Position numbers and translations under genes: made by a program
The notes under the pieces: generated by a model
What the model saw: only the letters and a program-made list of their open reading frames with translations
What the model was told of the DNA's origin: nothing
The model's database searches: none
In this document: positions 47,136 through 58,200 of the stretch, one piece after another
How the letters are laid out: every line of letters starts with the position of its first letter
How positions within the stretch are numbered: the stretch's first letter is position 1
Origin: Bombardia bombarda
Taxonomy: Eukaryota > Ascomycota > Sordariomycetes > Sordariales > Lasiosphaeriaceae
Length of the DNA: 64,000 nt
Direction: 5' to 3'
Assembly: GCA_030512295.1 (NCBI GenBank)
Contig: JAULSR010000001.1
Location: forward strand, 9,943,001-10,007,000

Positions 47136-47553
47136 TGAAAAAGGCGGAGAGAGTGATTGTGGGTATGATGAGATGAATAACGTAATATGTATGGTATTGT
47201 GAAGTAGCGGGTATACTTTGTACAGGGGAGCAAGACCCTTTGATGTCTGGTTTGTTTGACTTTTGGGGCGTACAGGAGCGAGCGTTTCTTGTTTTTCTTT
47301 TTCTTTTGCAAGACTGGCAGGTTGGGGAACATTGGTACGGATACGGAGTTATCTATTATACAACATTCAGACCTTTTTTGGAATAAGGCTCTCTGCATGC
47401 CATGGGAAAGTTTCTAAACAACGCAGTGGCATCCAAACATGCAAAGTTACCTATATGCTGTATGCTATCATGAGCCATCTATCTGGCCGTCCATCTTGTA
47501 AAAACCGCATTCCTAACAACAAAACCGGTTAGCTCTGATGTATCTATCCATCA
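47136..47553. other. Convergent 3' region
   Basis: 3' ends of two convergent genes (Arg-Asp protein and ELG1). TTTTCTTTTTCTTTTGC near 47290 may be part of 3'-end signals. No gene was seen. Confidence 0.45.
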
Positions 47554-50500
47554 TCACTGCACACCAGTTGGTGGAGCGACAACTTCAAAACCCTGAACAG
47601 CCCCGATATCCGTAGCAGCCTCAGCAATCGGAGCAACCGCGGTATTCGTAGCAGCCTTAGCATCCGTAGAAACCTCAGCAGCAATACCTAGGGTAACCTC
47701 ACTCCCAATAGGCTCACTAGCAAGCTCATCCCCACTATCCTCCAAAACGACCGGCTTCTTCCTCTTCCTACCCCTCGTTCCCCTAGGCAAAGGCTTCTTA
47801 GGAGGATGAATATCCGATTGCTCCTCTTCGCTATCCACCCCACAACCAGCCGCTGGGATCTTGGAACTGCCACCCTCCTCAACAGCATCACCAAGCAAGA
47901 AGCCGCTGTCCTCTCCCCACCACCCCGTCCCCGCAGTCCGCATCACCAGGTGCGGGTTGATATTCGCCTTGAACCAGCGCTCGCTTCTCACTGTACTTCT
48001 CGACCCGCCCTCCAGCGCCGAGAGCGCCGCCCTTGTCGTGCGCATCCGCTTCGCCGGCCCCAATGATGATGACGATGACGACGACGATGACGGCTGCGCA
48101 GCTTTCACGCCACCGCCGCCCTCGCTGACCAGGTTGCTGAGCCTGAGCCGCTGCTTTTGAAGATGCAAATCGTATGCGACAATGCTTCGCACAAAGGGCG
48201 CCACATCAAGAGTGATGAGCTTCAGCGCCCTGTCAAAGACAGAAGGGTCGAGATACGAGACCGCTTGTAGCGGGCCCGTGTCTGCGACTGCGATAGGATC
48301 AAATGCGAAAGCAAAGTCGATGCGCGAGATGGCAGGGGTTCCGGCTGGGGGGTGTTTGAAGCTATTTTGGATGCAAGTGATGGCGTGAGATTCGTCCAAG
48401 GGGTTGAGCTCTGGAGTTGAGTGGTTCTGGAGAGCTTCCGTGCGTGTTTGCAAACATGACTTGGCAAGAGACTTGATTGCGGACGGCAGCAAGGTGGTCA
48501 GCGAGTCATATTGGGTGATGGAGGTGGTGTCGAGGTACGGGAGGCCGAGGATGAAGTCGTCTCGTGCCTTTGCTGGTAGGTCCGGGGCCGTGACGTCGAG
48601 AGGTTCCTGAGAATAATCCGTTAGAAATAGTTGTCCGTTTGTTGTTGTGGGCCAGGCAGAGCTCACCCCCGTGAACGCGGCAAACGATTTGCAAGAGGAG
48701 ATATCCGCCATGCTCATTGCCTCGGAGAGATCATCAAAGACTTGGAGGGCTCCAAGGCGACCGGTAGGAGTGGCTGCGACGTGGTTAATGCTATCGGCCC
48801 AGAATGACAGACCGGCGGAGCCCTGCCAATGCCCGTCATCCAGACCCCAAAGCTCCCAGGTTTGATCCAGAATCTCTTCCTCAATCAACCGTGGCGATGT
48901 CTTGGGATCGACAATACTGTCCCGCCCCAGCCAGTTCATACCTGCCTTGTAAGTCCCCTCACTTACAACTCTGACAACCTCCTTGTTCTCGTCAAGATCA
49001 ATGCCCTTCGGCCAACGAAGATAAAACCAGTCAAACCCTCCTCTGCGGTCGCCAACTCCAATCTGACACCAGTACTGTAAATCCATGGTAGCGGCGCGAA
49101 GATCGCAGTTACGTGACTCATAAAGGGCCTCGATCGCATCTCTTGCCAAGGCATGCCCTTCATTTGCTGCAACAAGGAGCAGACGATCGATTGCAAGCTC
49201 TCTTGGGGGTGGGCTAAGGCGGAAAATGCCATGTAGCTTCAGAGTAAGAAGCGGAACAAGGGTCTCGTCGTTACATGTCATAATAAAAGGCCGCTTGGAC
49301 TGCGAGATGAGTTCGAGGACTGTGGCCCAAAACTGCTTATCTTCTGCATAGAGAATATCAACCTCCTCAAGGAGGATCAGAGACTGTCGCTGATTCCTCG
49401 AGGGTTCCTTCTTAGCCTCCTTTTGCTGTACAGGGGCCGAAGCCTGAGGCGCGGCCTTGGGTTTTGTTGCGATTGCTTGTGGTTTGAAGAACGCATTCAT
49501 TGTCGCCTGCTTCCCAGATTTTATATCTTTCGCAACCTCATCCTCTGGGGCCTCAGAGTCCCCATCTCCAGCCTGGTTGGAAGGCTGGCGTTGTTGGACA
49601 AGATGATTCCTTGTCATGTCGCCAATCTTATCCAGTATGTCCTTTCCATTTCGCCGGCTGCACGAGTTAATTTCGAAGACCTCAAAGTCCAGCTCTTTGG
49701 CCACAGCATACACAGACGCAGTCTTGCCGCACCCGTGTGGACCGCTGATGACAAGTGAGTTGGCGATTTTGGCGGCCTCCTTAACTTTGGACAAAATGCC
49801 GGGTCTAACGACCGTCTTCCTCATGATACCTCGGCTTCCGCTTGGAAGCCAGTCTTCGCCATCAGACTCTTCCTCCAACTCATAAGCTTCATCTCCACTC
49901 GAAACAATGAACCCGTCCATCTTCTTCCTCTTCTTTTTCTTGCCAGCAGCTGGACCCTTGGCTTTTTTTGACTTGTCGTTTTCAGTCGAGCCAGTATCCA
50001 CTGATTGAACCATTAAAGCCTGTAACCACTCTCTCAGAAGAAATGCCTCTTTCCCTGGCTGAAGCACCTCAACTGCAGCTGTTGGGGCATATTTCTGGAC
50101 CCAATTGGCGGTTTCGCACTGTGACTTGTCAAAGGCCGACAAGCAAGAAGAAATAGAGCTGAATAAGGATGCAAGCTGTGGTGGTGGTTGAGCTCTGCCG
50201 TCATTTCCAGCCGCGAGCCGCTTGCCCTCAGCTGTCTTCTTGGTGAGGGATGATGTCTTCTTGAAGGTGCGCAATTCGGGAAGAATGCGACTCTGCAACT
50301 TGCTGCCGCTTTCAAAATGTTTTTGAGGAATGCGTAGCTCAGGGGGAGCGGGGGAGGGCTCGTCTGTGTTAATATTCCGGACAGCTTCTGCCACAGCCGG
50401 AACGTCGAGTCCTCGGGTGATAGAATCCAAGATAGATTCTGGTGAGTTTAGCTTCACTGCGTGTCCTTTCGATTTTCGAGATGAGATTATTAGAGGAAGA

Positions 50501-51693
50501 TCTTGAACACCGCCCAAGTCAGGCTCACCCCCCCGCACATGCATCATATCCCTCGATGGCCATGCTGGCAGCTTTGAGCCAGGAAATTTCAACCTCATGC
50601 TCTTGGTGCCAAACTGGGGCTTCCAAGCACTGGGAGCACCAGCGCGCGGCTTTTTGGGTGAGCAGGGCGTGGCGGTGAAGAGTTTTGGCCTGGCAGCAGA
50701 GGGCTCAGGTTTGCTGCGGCCCGGCTCCTCGGAAGGCGCATTGGACTTCTTGGCTTTGCCTGAGAAAAAAGGATGCGGTGTCTTGAGAGATTTCGGTGCC
50801 TTGGGCTTGGCGATTTCAGGACCTGGAGTTTCTTGAACGGTGGGCTGAAGCGGTTCAGTTGGCTTTGGTGGTGGTGGAGTTGGGCATTGGCCGCTGAGTA
50901 TGTTGTCGATCTTCTCGCCAACTCGGATGCGAGTCTCGGGGTCTGTGCCATACACAATCCTCATAATTCTCGATGCCGGCTTTCCGCCTGCCTTTGGAGA
51001 CCGTTTCTTCCCGTCTTCGGTTTTCCCCTCCACAACCTTCGCCGGTTTCGGTTTAGGAGGAGAACCAATAGTTCCCGTCCTGGTATTCAGCTTAAGTAGC
51101 TTTTTGGGCTTCTCAGCGTTGCCGTCAGTCATGGAGGGTGGTACCTGCGAAGGCGGTAAGGGCGTGTGATTGCTATTCCCGCAGTTGTCTAGCAATTGGG
51201 CGGCCCTGAGACCAGTTGCGGGGCCACCATCTTGAACTTGATCTCCTTGGGTTACTGATAATAACCCTCCTTCCTCTTGCTGCGACACGCCTGGAGCTGT
51301 ATTCTCAGTCCCGCCATTCTCATTTGCTGCGCCTTCGCTACCCTTGTCCAGTTTTATAAAGTGGTTCACGATGGGGCCGTTTGAATGCTTCGTCCGTTTC
51401 TTGGCTCTCGGCTTCTTGGGCGGATCGTCGTCTCCTGTGTCGCCCGTCTCGGGGTTCCCCTTGCGCCGTTTGGCCTGCCTGCTACTTGCTTTTTCTAGGG
51501 TATCATCATCTGGTTTTTCGCTAATAGCACCATCGGTTGACAAAATCGAGTCGTCGGCTGGTTTGTGGGAATCGCTTGTGGGGCACTGTTCGACAGCAGG
51601 AGCAGGCAAGCGGTTCGGTGTGAAAAAGGGATGCAATGGCTGGCGACCAGCAACAACATCCTCGGCCATGGCAAGCACAGCTACAGAACCCAT
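47554..51693 (-). CDS. ELG1: Elg1/ATAD5-type clamp-unloader ATPase
   Basis: The frame is open throughout from ATG 51693. A consensus intron at 48607-48666 (GTGAGC...TCTAAC...TATTCTCAG, 60 nt, stop-free) is probably removed, giving 1359 aa. The AAA+ core has Walker A GPHGCGKT near residue 655, the Elg1/ATAD5 signature EINSCSRRNGKDIL just after it, and Walker B LILLEEVD near 770, followed by FIMTCND (sensor). The known role of the family is to replace Rfc1 in an RFC-like complex with Rfc2-5 and unload PCNA, notably SUMO-PCNA, after replication. The long N-terminus is disordered and basic, with PIP-like motifs RQPLHPFF near the start and a second HPFF at about residue 310, both suited to PCNA binding. 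The C-terminal region contains the collar part and an acidic, KR-rich tail. It is divergently arranged with the probable UTP8. Confidence 0.88.
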   Translation of the reverse strand: MGSVAVLAMAEDVVAGRQPLHPFFTPNRLPAPAVEQCPTSDSHKPADDSILSTDGAISEKPDDDTLEKASSRQAKRRKGNPETGDTGDDDPPKKPRAKKRTKHSNGPIVNHFIKLDKGSEGAANENGGTENTAPGVSQQEEGGLLSVTQGDQVQDGGPATGLRAAQLLDNCGNSNHTPLPPSQVPPSMTDGNAEKPKKLLKLNTRTGTIGSPPKPKPAKVVEGKTEDGKKRSPKAGGKPASRIMRIVYGTDPETRIRVGEKIDNILSGQCPTPPPPKPTEPLQPTVQETPGPEIAKPKAPKSLKTPHPFFSGKAKKSNAPSEEPGRSKPEPSAARPKLFTATPCSPKKPRAGAPSAWKPQFGTKSMRLKFPGSKLPAWPSRDMMHVRGGEPDLGGVQDLPLIISSRKSKGHAVKLNSPESILDSITRGLDVPAVAEAVRNINTDEPSPAPPELRIPQKHFESGSKLQSRILPELRTFKKTSSLTKKTAEGKRLAAGNDGRAQPPPQLASLFSSISSCLSAFDKSQCETANWVQKYAPTAAVEVLQPGKEAFLLREWLQALMVQSVDTGSTENDKSKKAKGPAAGKKKKRKKMDGFIVSSGDEAYELEEESDGEDWLPSGSRGIMRKTVVRPGILSKVKEAAKIANSLVISGPHGCGKTASVYAVAKELDFEVFEINSCSRRNGKDILDKIGDMTRNHLVQQRQPSNQAGDGDSEAPEDEVAKDIKSGKQATMNAFFKPQAIATKPKAAPQASAPVQQKEAKKEPSRNQRQSLILLEEVDILYAEDKQFWATVLELISQSKRPFIMTCNDETLVPLLTLKLHGIFRLSPPPRELAIDRLLLVAANEGHALARDAIEALYESRNCDLRAATMDLQYWCQIGVGDRRGGFDWFYLRWPKGIDLDENKEVVRVVSEGTYKAGMNWLGRDSIVDPKTSPRLIEEEILDQTWELWGLDDGHWQGSAGLSFWADSINHVAATPTGRLGALQVFDDLSEAMSMADISSCKSFAAFTGVSSAWPTTTNGQLFLTDYSQEPLDVTAPDLPAKARDDFILGLPYLDTTSITQYDSLTTLLPSAIKSLAKSCLQTRTEALQNHSTPELNPLDESHAITCIQNSFKHPPAGTPAISRIDFAFAFDPIAVADTGPLQAVSYLDPSVFDRALKLITLDVAPFVRSIVAYDLHLQKQRLRLSNLVSEGGGGVKAAQPSSSSSSSSSLGPAKRMRTTRAALSALEGGSRSTVRSERWFKANINPHLVMRTAGTGWWGEDSGFLLGDAVEEGGSSKIPAAGCGVDSEEEQSDIHPPKKPLPRGTRGRKRKKPVVLEDSGDELASEPIGSEVTLGIAAEVSTDAKAATNTAVAPIAEAATDIGAVQGFEVVAPPTGVQ

Positions 51694-52360
51694 AGATGAC
51701 AATTGGCCCTGGAACCCGACATCAGATCGGTGAAATTCAACATGTAGTTCGGCGACATCGACGTACCTCGACAGCGGTCAAAATTCGGCCAAGAACTAAA
51801 CAGGGAGGGGTGATCTCATGCTTGAGAATAACGGCGCATAGAACGAGTTAAGTGTACAAATAACGGGTTGCGAAATATGCTTGACTGTTGTCTGGGAACA
51901 TAAGAATAACAACAATGACGGCCAGCAGAAAAGATGCGAGAGACGGTGTTTTGGCGGGATGGGATGCAACTTGGACCTCGAACAGGTCTTTGGCGAACCG
52001 CGTCTCAGCGAAGCACTCTAACCACCGACTTATCGTAGCGCGTCTGACCTACCCAGCTAGTTCTAAGGCGTGTCGCGCCTGCCGGCCCGCGCCAAGTTGC
52101 AGTGCGGCGCCCTCCCCACATCAAAGTACCTTTTTCCTGTGGGGCACTCAACGTCCGCCAAAAGGTACTTGGATCAAAGATAGACCGCGACTCCGAGTAG
52201 CCCCACCACGACCCGCTTAATTTTTGGATAGCGGCGGAACTTTTTTTCTGCAGCGGCCAGGCGCTCCCCAATCAGTCGCTTGCGTGGGAGAAATTGGTGA
52301 TGCCTTCATCCTGACTGTCTGCTTCGCTACTGCTCAACCAGCAGCCACGGTGCACTCAAC
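51694..52360. promoter_or_regulatory. Bidirectional promoter of ELG1 and probable UTP8
   Basis: A 667-bp region between two divergent start codons. Two copies of CGCGTCT lie at 51999 and 52039; both contain the core of the MluI cell-cycle box (ACGCG on the other strand) bound by MBF in yeasts. A GGCGGGA word is near 51955. The region just before 52361 is C-rich. The elements are seen; their function is inferred. Confidence 0.4.
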
Positions 52361-55210
52361 ATGGCGTCCAATCTACAGATCCACAAGCCCTATGTGCTGA
52401 AGGCGCTTTCACACCCCCTTGATCGCCCCGACGGTGTTGGGCGGCACATTGTCGGCGAGGTCTTTGGCCAGAAGCAGGGCTCCAAGAAGAGGAAGCGCTC
52501 CGAGCTCTCTGTTGCCATTGACGGCGATTCCGTCCATCTCTATGATATCCCGTCGTCCCAAGCTATTACGTCATACCTCGTTTCACCCCAGTCGTTCTTC
52601 ACCTGCGCACCCTACTCTCTGCGATGGAGATCATCCTCGACGAAACTTACTGCGCGCTTCACATATGCATCCACCCAGGACTCGCTCTCGTCTAAGAAGG
52701 AGATCAAGCTGTTCAAGGATGAGATTGCCAAGTCGGGCGACGCGACCTCTACGACTATCTCCTATACCAACCGCTGCGCTAAGCCCATCGTCCACCTGTC
52801 CGCCACATCCTCCAGGCCCTCTACCTCTATACCGCCAACCGAAGAGCTCCCGAACCACGATCTTGTTGCAGTGGCCGCCGATGGCACACTTGTAAGCCTC
52901 GACGGCGAGACACTAGAGGAGAAGTGGCAGTCGTCGTCATCTGTGCTCACGCAGGAGCTTCCTTCCGGATCCGACGCCGAATTCCGCGTCGAGTTTGTCC
53001 AGGCAGCGTCGGCGGCCGATGTCATTGAAGGCATTTTTGGTGGAAAGAACGAGCTCTTTGGTGTATTTCAGGAGAAGGTCCATCGCGACGGTTTCAACCC
53101 GGATATTCTTGTCGCCATCACCTCGTCGCAAAAGTCCGAGCAGCCTCGACAGAGGTATCTGCACATTCTTGCCTTGCCAGCCGATGGCGAGACGCGCCAG
53201 GCTCACAGACAAAATGTCATTTCTGTTTTCGTCGTCCCCCTTTCAACAAAAACCGATGCAGTCAAGTACCAGTTGGATGTCAGATCAGGCACATTTCAAG
53301 AACTGTCAAGCGGAGTGCTATTCACTTATACGTTTAACAGCGGTATCCCACGGCTCGAGAACAAGCTAGAGGTTCCCGAGATGACTTCATTCCTCCGCCT
53401 ATCCAAGACGTCAGTGCTTACCGCGACACCGACGTCACTCTCAGTGTATAACCCTATCTACCGCTCCTTGCAGACCAGCACCGTCATAGACGATGGTGAA
53501 GGACAGCAGCTTAGTGAGGAATTCCCCTGCGAGCTCGTTACATATCTTGCGAGCCGGGAGATTGCTGTAGGCCTGCGTGGATCAACTCTTATCGCAGTTC
53601 AGATCGAGGCTCCCAAGGGCCGAAGCAGCAAGCGCCGCGCCGAAGGCTTGCTCACCGACGCTATCCGACGTGGCCTCTCCCGGGAATATATTTGCGAGAA
53701 GCGCGAGAAGGTGGAGCATGCTCCGTCGGTCGTCCTTTCGGATACTCTTCCAGGATCTTTGTCGGATACATACTGGGCCCAGTGGCAGAGTGACGTCGCC
53801 AAAGCAGATGAAGCTCTGCGCACCAACGATTTCGCCGCTTTTGAGGCGCTGCTGGCAGGGTCTTTCATGATTCCGGTCAAAGATAGGCAGGCCAAGCCTA
53901 ACGGTGTCAATGTTGACGCTGAGGTTGGTGAGACAAATGGTGCTGTGCCCACCTCCAACCTTCCTGAATGGACATGGCCGTCCTCTCGGACCGACTACCC
54001 CCAGGTCGATAGACGCTGGGTCTTCTACGCCATCAGCAAGGTGTTTGCCTGGAACGGTTCGAGTAGCACATCGGACGCACCACACCTCACATGTCGATTG
54101 CCCGAGAGCAATGTGCTCAACTACCTGGTTGATGCCGGCCACCTCTCTACACCAAACATCAAGTCCGCCTTTAAGGACGAGACACTAGAGTTGGATGAGA
54201 TGGATAATATCCTAGGAGAGGAGCTTCCCCCGCTCCTTGTCCAAGTTGACCCCACAATGGATCTTCTCCTTGGTTATCTCTCTGGGACCCAACTGGGCCC
54301 CTCGGAGCTCGTATCTGCTATCAAATTAATCCTTCGTAGCCTGGATTTACTGGAGGATCCCTCCAAGACACAAACGGCGCTCATTAAGGATGCGGCCGAG
54401 CAGACGCAAGAAGGAGACAACGAGGCGATCAGCATGGAGCTCGATCGTGCTGAGGAGGAGTTGCAGATCACCGAGTACTACCTCGGCAACGATAGCGATT
54501 CCAGCAGAAGGGCCCGTGGCCTCAGTGTAGCATTCAGCAAGCTAGCCATGTGCCCGGCTATTGCTACCGTCCAGAGCTTGCGGCGTCTGCTAAAGCCGGA
54601 CGAGACCATGTGCCTCATGAACGTGCTACGAATGGAGCTCATTAAGGATGGATGGACTACGCGCTATCTGGACAGGTCACACGCCGACGACGACGACGTC
54701 GAGGCGCCGCCCGACGGGAGCATCAAGCTCCTCGCCGACTTGTTGTGCCGCTGCATTGACTCGGTCGGCCTGGGCGGCTGGATGACGTTCGACACGATGA
54801 TGGCCAACTGGGGCAACCAGCAGGACTCTGCCGACTTCTTTGGCCAGTTCCAGGCCGAGATCAGTGTAGCCCTGGAGGGAATCCTCGAGGCTGTCCGCCT
54901 CCAGGGCGCCCTGGCGGAGGCGTTCCAGTACGCCAAGCGGGCGAGCAAGGCGCTGGCGGATTCGGCAAAGCACAAGGCAACCATGTCGGTCCAGGTCACA
55001 GGGGCGCTGCCGTTTGGTCTTAAGACGGACTCCAAGATCTCGCTCGAGAGGGTGCGATCGGGCGCCGAGATTGTGCCACGGAGTGGCCGGGAGATTGGCC
55101 TGTTTGCCAGCAAGAGGCGCACGAGCTACTCTGTCGAAGGGATATCAGATCAAGGCCTCTTTCAATGCTCGGGTGCTACTGTTGATAAGGCGGGTGGTGG
55201 TGCCTTGTAA
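52361..55210 (+). CDS. Probable Utp8, t-UTP/UTP-A subunit of the small-subunit processome
   Basis: Single-exon gene of 949 aa with a good start context (CAACATGGC). The N-terminus (LQIHKPYVLKALSHPLDRP) leads into GQKQGSKKRKRSELSVAIDG, a basic nuclear-localisation-like segment, and then beta-rich repeats of a propeller type (HLYDIPSSQAITSY, LVAVAADGTLVSLDGETLEEKW, LSVYNPIYRSLQTS). The C-terminal half is helical. I recognise this arrangement as the fungal Utp8 family, which works with U3 snoRNP in early pre-rRNA transcription and processing in the nucleolus; in yeast Utp8 is also linked to tRNA export. Filamentous-fungal members are longer than the yeast protein. The identification rests on recollection of the N-terminal pattern, so it is moderate. 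Confidence 0.7.
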   Translation: MASNLQIHKPYVLKALSHPLDRPDGVGRHIVGEVFGQKQGSKKRKRSELSVAIDGDSVHLYDIPSSQAITSYLVSPQSFFTCAPYSLRWRSSSTKLTARFTYASTQDSLSSKKEIKLFKDEIAKSGDATSTTISYTNRCAKPIVHLSATSSRPSTSIPPTEELPNHDLVAVAADGTLVSLDGETLEEKWQSSSSVLTQELPSGSDAEFRVEFVQAASAADVIEGIFGGKNELFGVFQEKVHRDGFNPDILVAITSSQKSEQPRQRYLHILALPADGETRQAHRQNVISVFVVPLSTKTDAVKYQLDVRSGTFQELSSGVLFTYTFNSGIPRLENKLEVPEMTSFLRLSKTSVLTATPTSLSVYNPIYRSLQTSTVIDDGEGQQLSEEFPCELVTYLASREIAVGLRGSTLIAVQIEAPKGRSSKRRAEGLLTDAIRRGLSREYICEKREKVEHAPSVVLSDTLPGSLSDTYWAQWQSDVAKADEALRTNDFAAFEALLAGSFMIPVKDRQAKPNGVNVDAEVGETNGAVPTSNLPEWTWPSSRTDYPQVDRRWVFYAISKVFAWNGSSSTSDAPHLTCRLPESNVLNYLVDAGHLSTPNIKSAFKDETLELDEMDNILGEELPPLLVQVDPTMDLLLGYLSGTQLGPSELVSAIKLILRSLDLLEDPSKTQTALIKDAAEQTQEGDNEAISMELDRAEEELQITEYYLGNDSDSSRRARGLSVAFSKLAMCPAIATVQSLRRLLKPDETMCLMNVLRMELIKDGWTTRYLDRSHADDDDVEAPPDGSIKLLADLLCRCIDSVGLGGWMTFDTMMANWGNQQDSADFFGQFQAEISVALEGILEAVRLQGALAEAFQYAKRASKALADSAKHKATMSVQVTGALPFGLKTDSKISLERVRSGAEIVPRSGREIGLFASKRRTSYSVEGISDQGLFQCSGATVDKAGGGAL

Positions 55211-58200
55211 AAAGCGAGGGGGATGGGGGGTGTGTGTGTTTGTTGTTGTGGCCAGGTCTGATAGTATACCGTAGAGGATAGACTCAGATACCCTATAATG
55301 TCAATTGTTCATGTTGGTAGCGGTTATCTGTTTGTGGACTTTTTGTTTTATTTCCACCCTTGGGCGTGAAGTGATGAATGGTGTAGCTGAGGCTGTGGGT
55401 TTCAATGTGCGGTGAGTTAAGTGAGGGAACTAGTGTTGTTGTTGGTGATACATGTGATGTTGTTGCACAAGAGGCGACGTGACAGGTCTCATACTTGTAG
55501 ATGATATATTAAATATAGTTACTTCGGAGGAGCTTGGGGAAAGGTTCATGCAGGCAGCATGTGGCACATGGAATGATGGCTGCTGTCGGGCACGCCCGGG
55601 TCTGCTGTTTTGAGTGCCAGCATCTGTTGTATCCAGCCAGGTATAGACGTCGCTGAGGAGCAGGCAATAGTTTGGGGGCAACTTTTGTGATGCTGTTCTC
55701 GCAATCTGTTAGTCACTCGCGGGTCACAAGGCGAGCTGAAGGCGAGGCAGGCAGGTAAGTAAAATTTTGATAGGGGCTGTATGACTGGGGGGTTGTTTGT
55801 TGCAGCCATGGCCAGTTCCGGTGTGTTTTGGCTCACCAGTCTCGGTTTACTTGAGCCTCATCTCATGAGGTGGCTGACTATCTATCAAGGTCCCCTGTAG
55901 CCCTTTTTATAGAGTCGCATCACGAGGTGGACAAGCGAGGCGGTCGATCATGTTGGGTTTTATGTACTGTACAGATATACGGAAATATACGGAGATGTAT
56001 GTTTGTTTTCTTTTTCTTTCAAGGAACAGGTGACCAGGGCGCCTAGCATAGAACGGTCTGGACTGTAGTAAACAAAACAGTGGCTGGTTATTTGCTCAGA
56101 AAAGGGGGCTGCAGAGCTGCAACTTGATACATAGCAGACTAAACAAACAAGCTTTCGCCGGCTAGGCGGCCAGCCTTGTCCAGTCCAGCCCCAAGGGGAC
56201 CCCAAATGAACCAGAGGGGACAAGGACAGAAAAGGAGGGTAGTAAGTAGTGAGGTAAGGTAAGGTGAGGGGGTCACAGTACAGAATATGGTCATCTACTG
56301 GCCGAGGTGTGCTCGTCTATTTCCGACATCAAAACATTAAGCTCGTGGTCACACAGCACAGTAGAATAAAGTGGCCGATGCATGCTGCCTAGGTATCCAT
56401 CTGCCTGTATACTGTCTATCTGCTCGACATCCAGGTATCTGTCTGTGTGTAACTCTGTGTAACTGAGGGGGTGAGTGCATTTGATAGACCAAATCCAAGC
56501 CCGGGAGGTTTCGAGTCCGGGACGATGGTGGGGCATCTGAGGCAAACTGGACGGCTGCTCTCTTCTTCCACTTCCATGTACAAGTGATAAATGATACATC
56601 GGAAAGAGGCCGAAGACTCGCCCAATCTGTTCTGGTTATTCGCCGTCACTGTCAAAGGGATGAGGCTCTGCGGCTTGTTTGTTGTAGGTAATTTGACGGT
56701 ATCGAGAAATGCGGCGAACCATTACCCATTTGCGGTTGCCTCGTCGTCAAACTTAATACACGATGGCTTACACTAGTTAGCGATGGCGGTGGTTGAGGAG
56801 GCAAGCCTCATGCCCATGGCATGTATTTTTTGTGTAAGGGCAGCTTTTTTTCTTTTTTCTTTTGTCTTTTTTTCTTTTGTTATTCTTGGATTCCACATGA
56901 ATTCCACAACGCCGGGTCGCCTTGTGGCCCCGTTTCCGCTCACTTGCCGTGGTTGGTGTGTGTGATGGCGGGTGCTCTCGGAATAGGAGAATAATGGATG
57001 GGCTCACAAGCAGGCGGCGGTGATGCCCGCGATGACCGCGATGACCGCGATGTTGGTCACTGCCTTATCTCTGATTCACAGAGATGACCGTCGGGCCTGG
57101 CGGCGATATCAGGCTTCAGGTAGCTTGGTGTCTCTTCGTCGTCCGTGTTTTGTGTCAATTTCTATATACTGCTTCCATATGTGGCGTCTGTATAAGTGGG
57201 TATGGCAAGATTCTAATTCGTGGATAAGCTCTGAGCTGAGGTCCCGTCGGGTCGGAAAGAAGAGAAAGCCTTGGGTTCTGCCTACCCAGCTATAGCTGCC
57301 ACCTACAAACTAAGTAAATATCGAGTAGGTCATCGGTTATGAGCAGCGGAAATCTACAGCCGCAACCTCATTATCGAAATGTCGTTTGGGCATTGGACGC
57401 CATTTGCTTGGACGCGTCTCACCTCGCAACCCAAAGCTCAGACATATCGTGTCGGCGGGAAGAGGTGTGTGTCGTTGATGCCCAGACTTTGTCTGAGATG
57501 CATCTAGATTGGTGGTTGTCACTATCAGTCCTTATCTTCGCCATCAGCCTGCGTATGTAGGTCCCCCAGAGGCAACCATCAATCATTGGAATATGCGTAC
57601 CCATGCGTACTGATGCATACTGGAAGGTGTGTGTGTCGCGCGACACCTCCTTTGCTGCAATGCAGGCCATCTCTCCGGGAAAGACTCATGAGACTGGGTA
57701 GTCGCTCTGTGGTTACCCAGATAGGTTGGTATGGTGTGTAGATACCGATTTAAACCATACGTGCACGCACTCAATGGTCCCCTACATCTGAATGCACCAC
57801 CGAGCTGCAACTGCCTGTTCACTCGCTCGGCGTCGAAGTTGGGACATCTTTGCGCGCTAATGGAAACGCGGAAGTAATGGAAGGAATCCTGAGAAACTGA
57901 ATCGGCTTCACAGCCTCGTTCACGTTGTGTCGGGAATCGTCTCTTTCACCCCATGTATCTGCTAATTCGTTGGCTAGTGAAAGATGCAGCCAGTGATCGG
58001 GGTCTGGAACCTTTTGTTATTCGCCATCGTGACCCGGCACAGCCGTGCTAATGGAACTGTTAAGTGCTGACAGTAGAGGGCAGGTGGGGACGACTTGGCA
58101 TCAATCGATGGCGAGCGATACTTTGCACCATTGTCTTCGGTGCCGGATGCGCGCTCTCGGTGTCCAAGAGAATGAATGAGTGGTCCCTGGTCATACCGCT

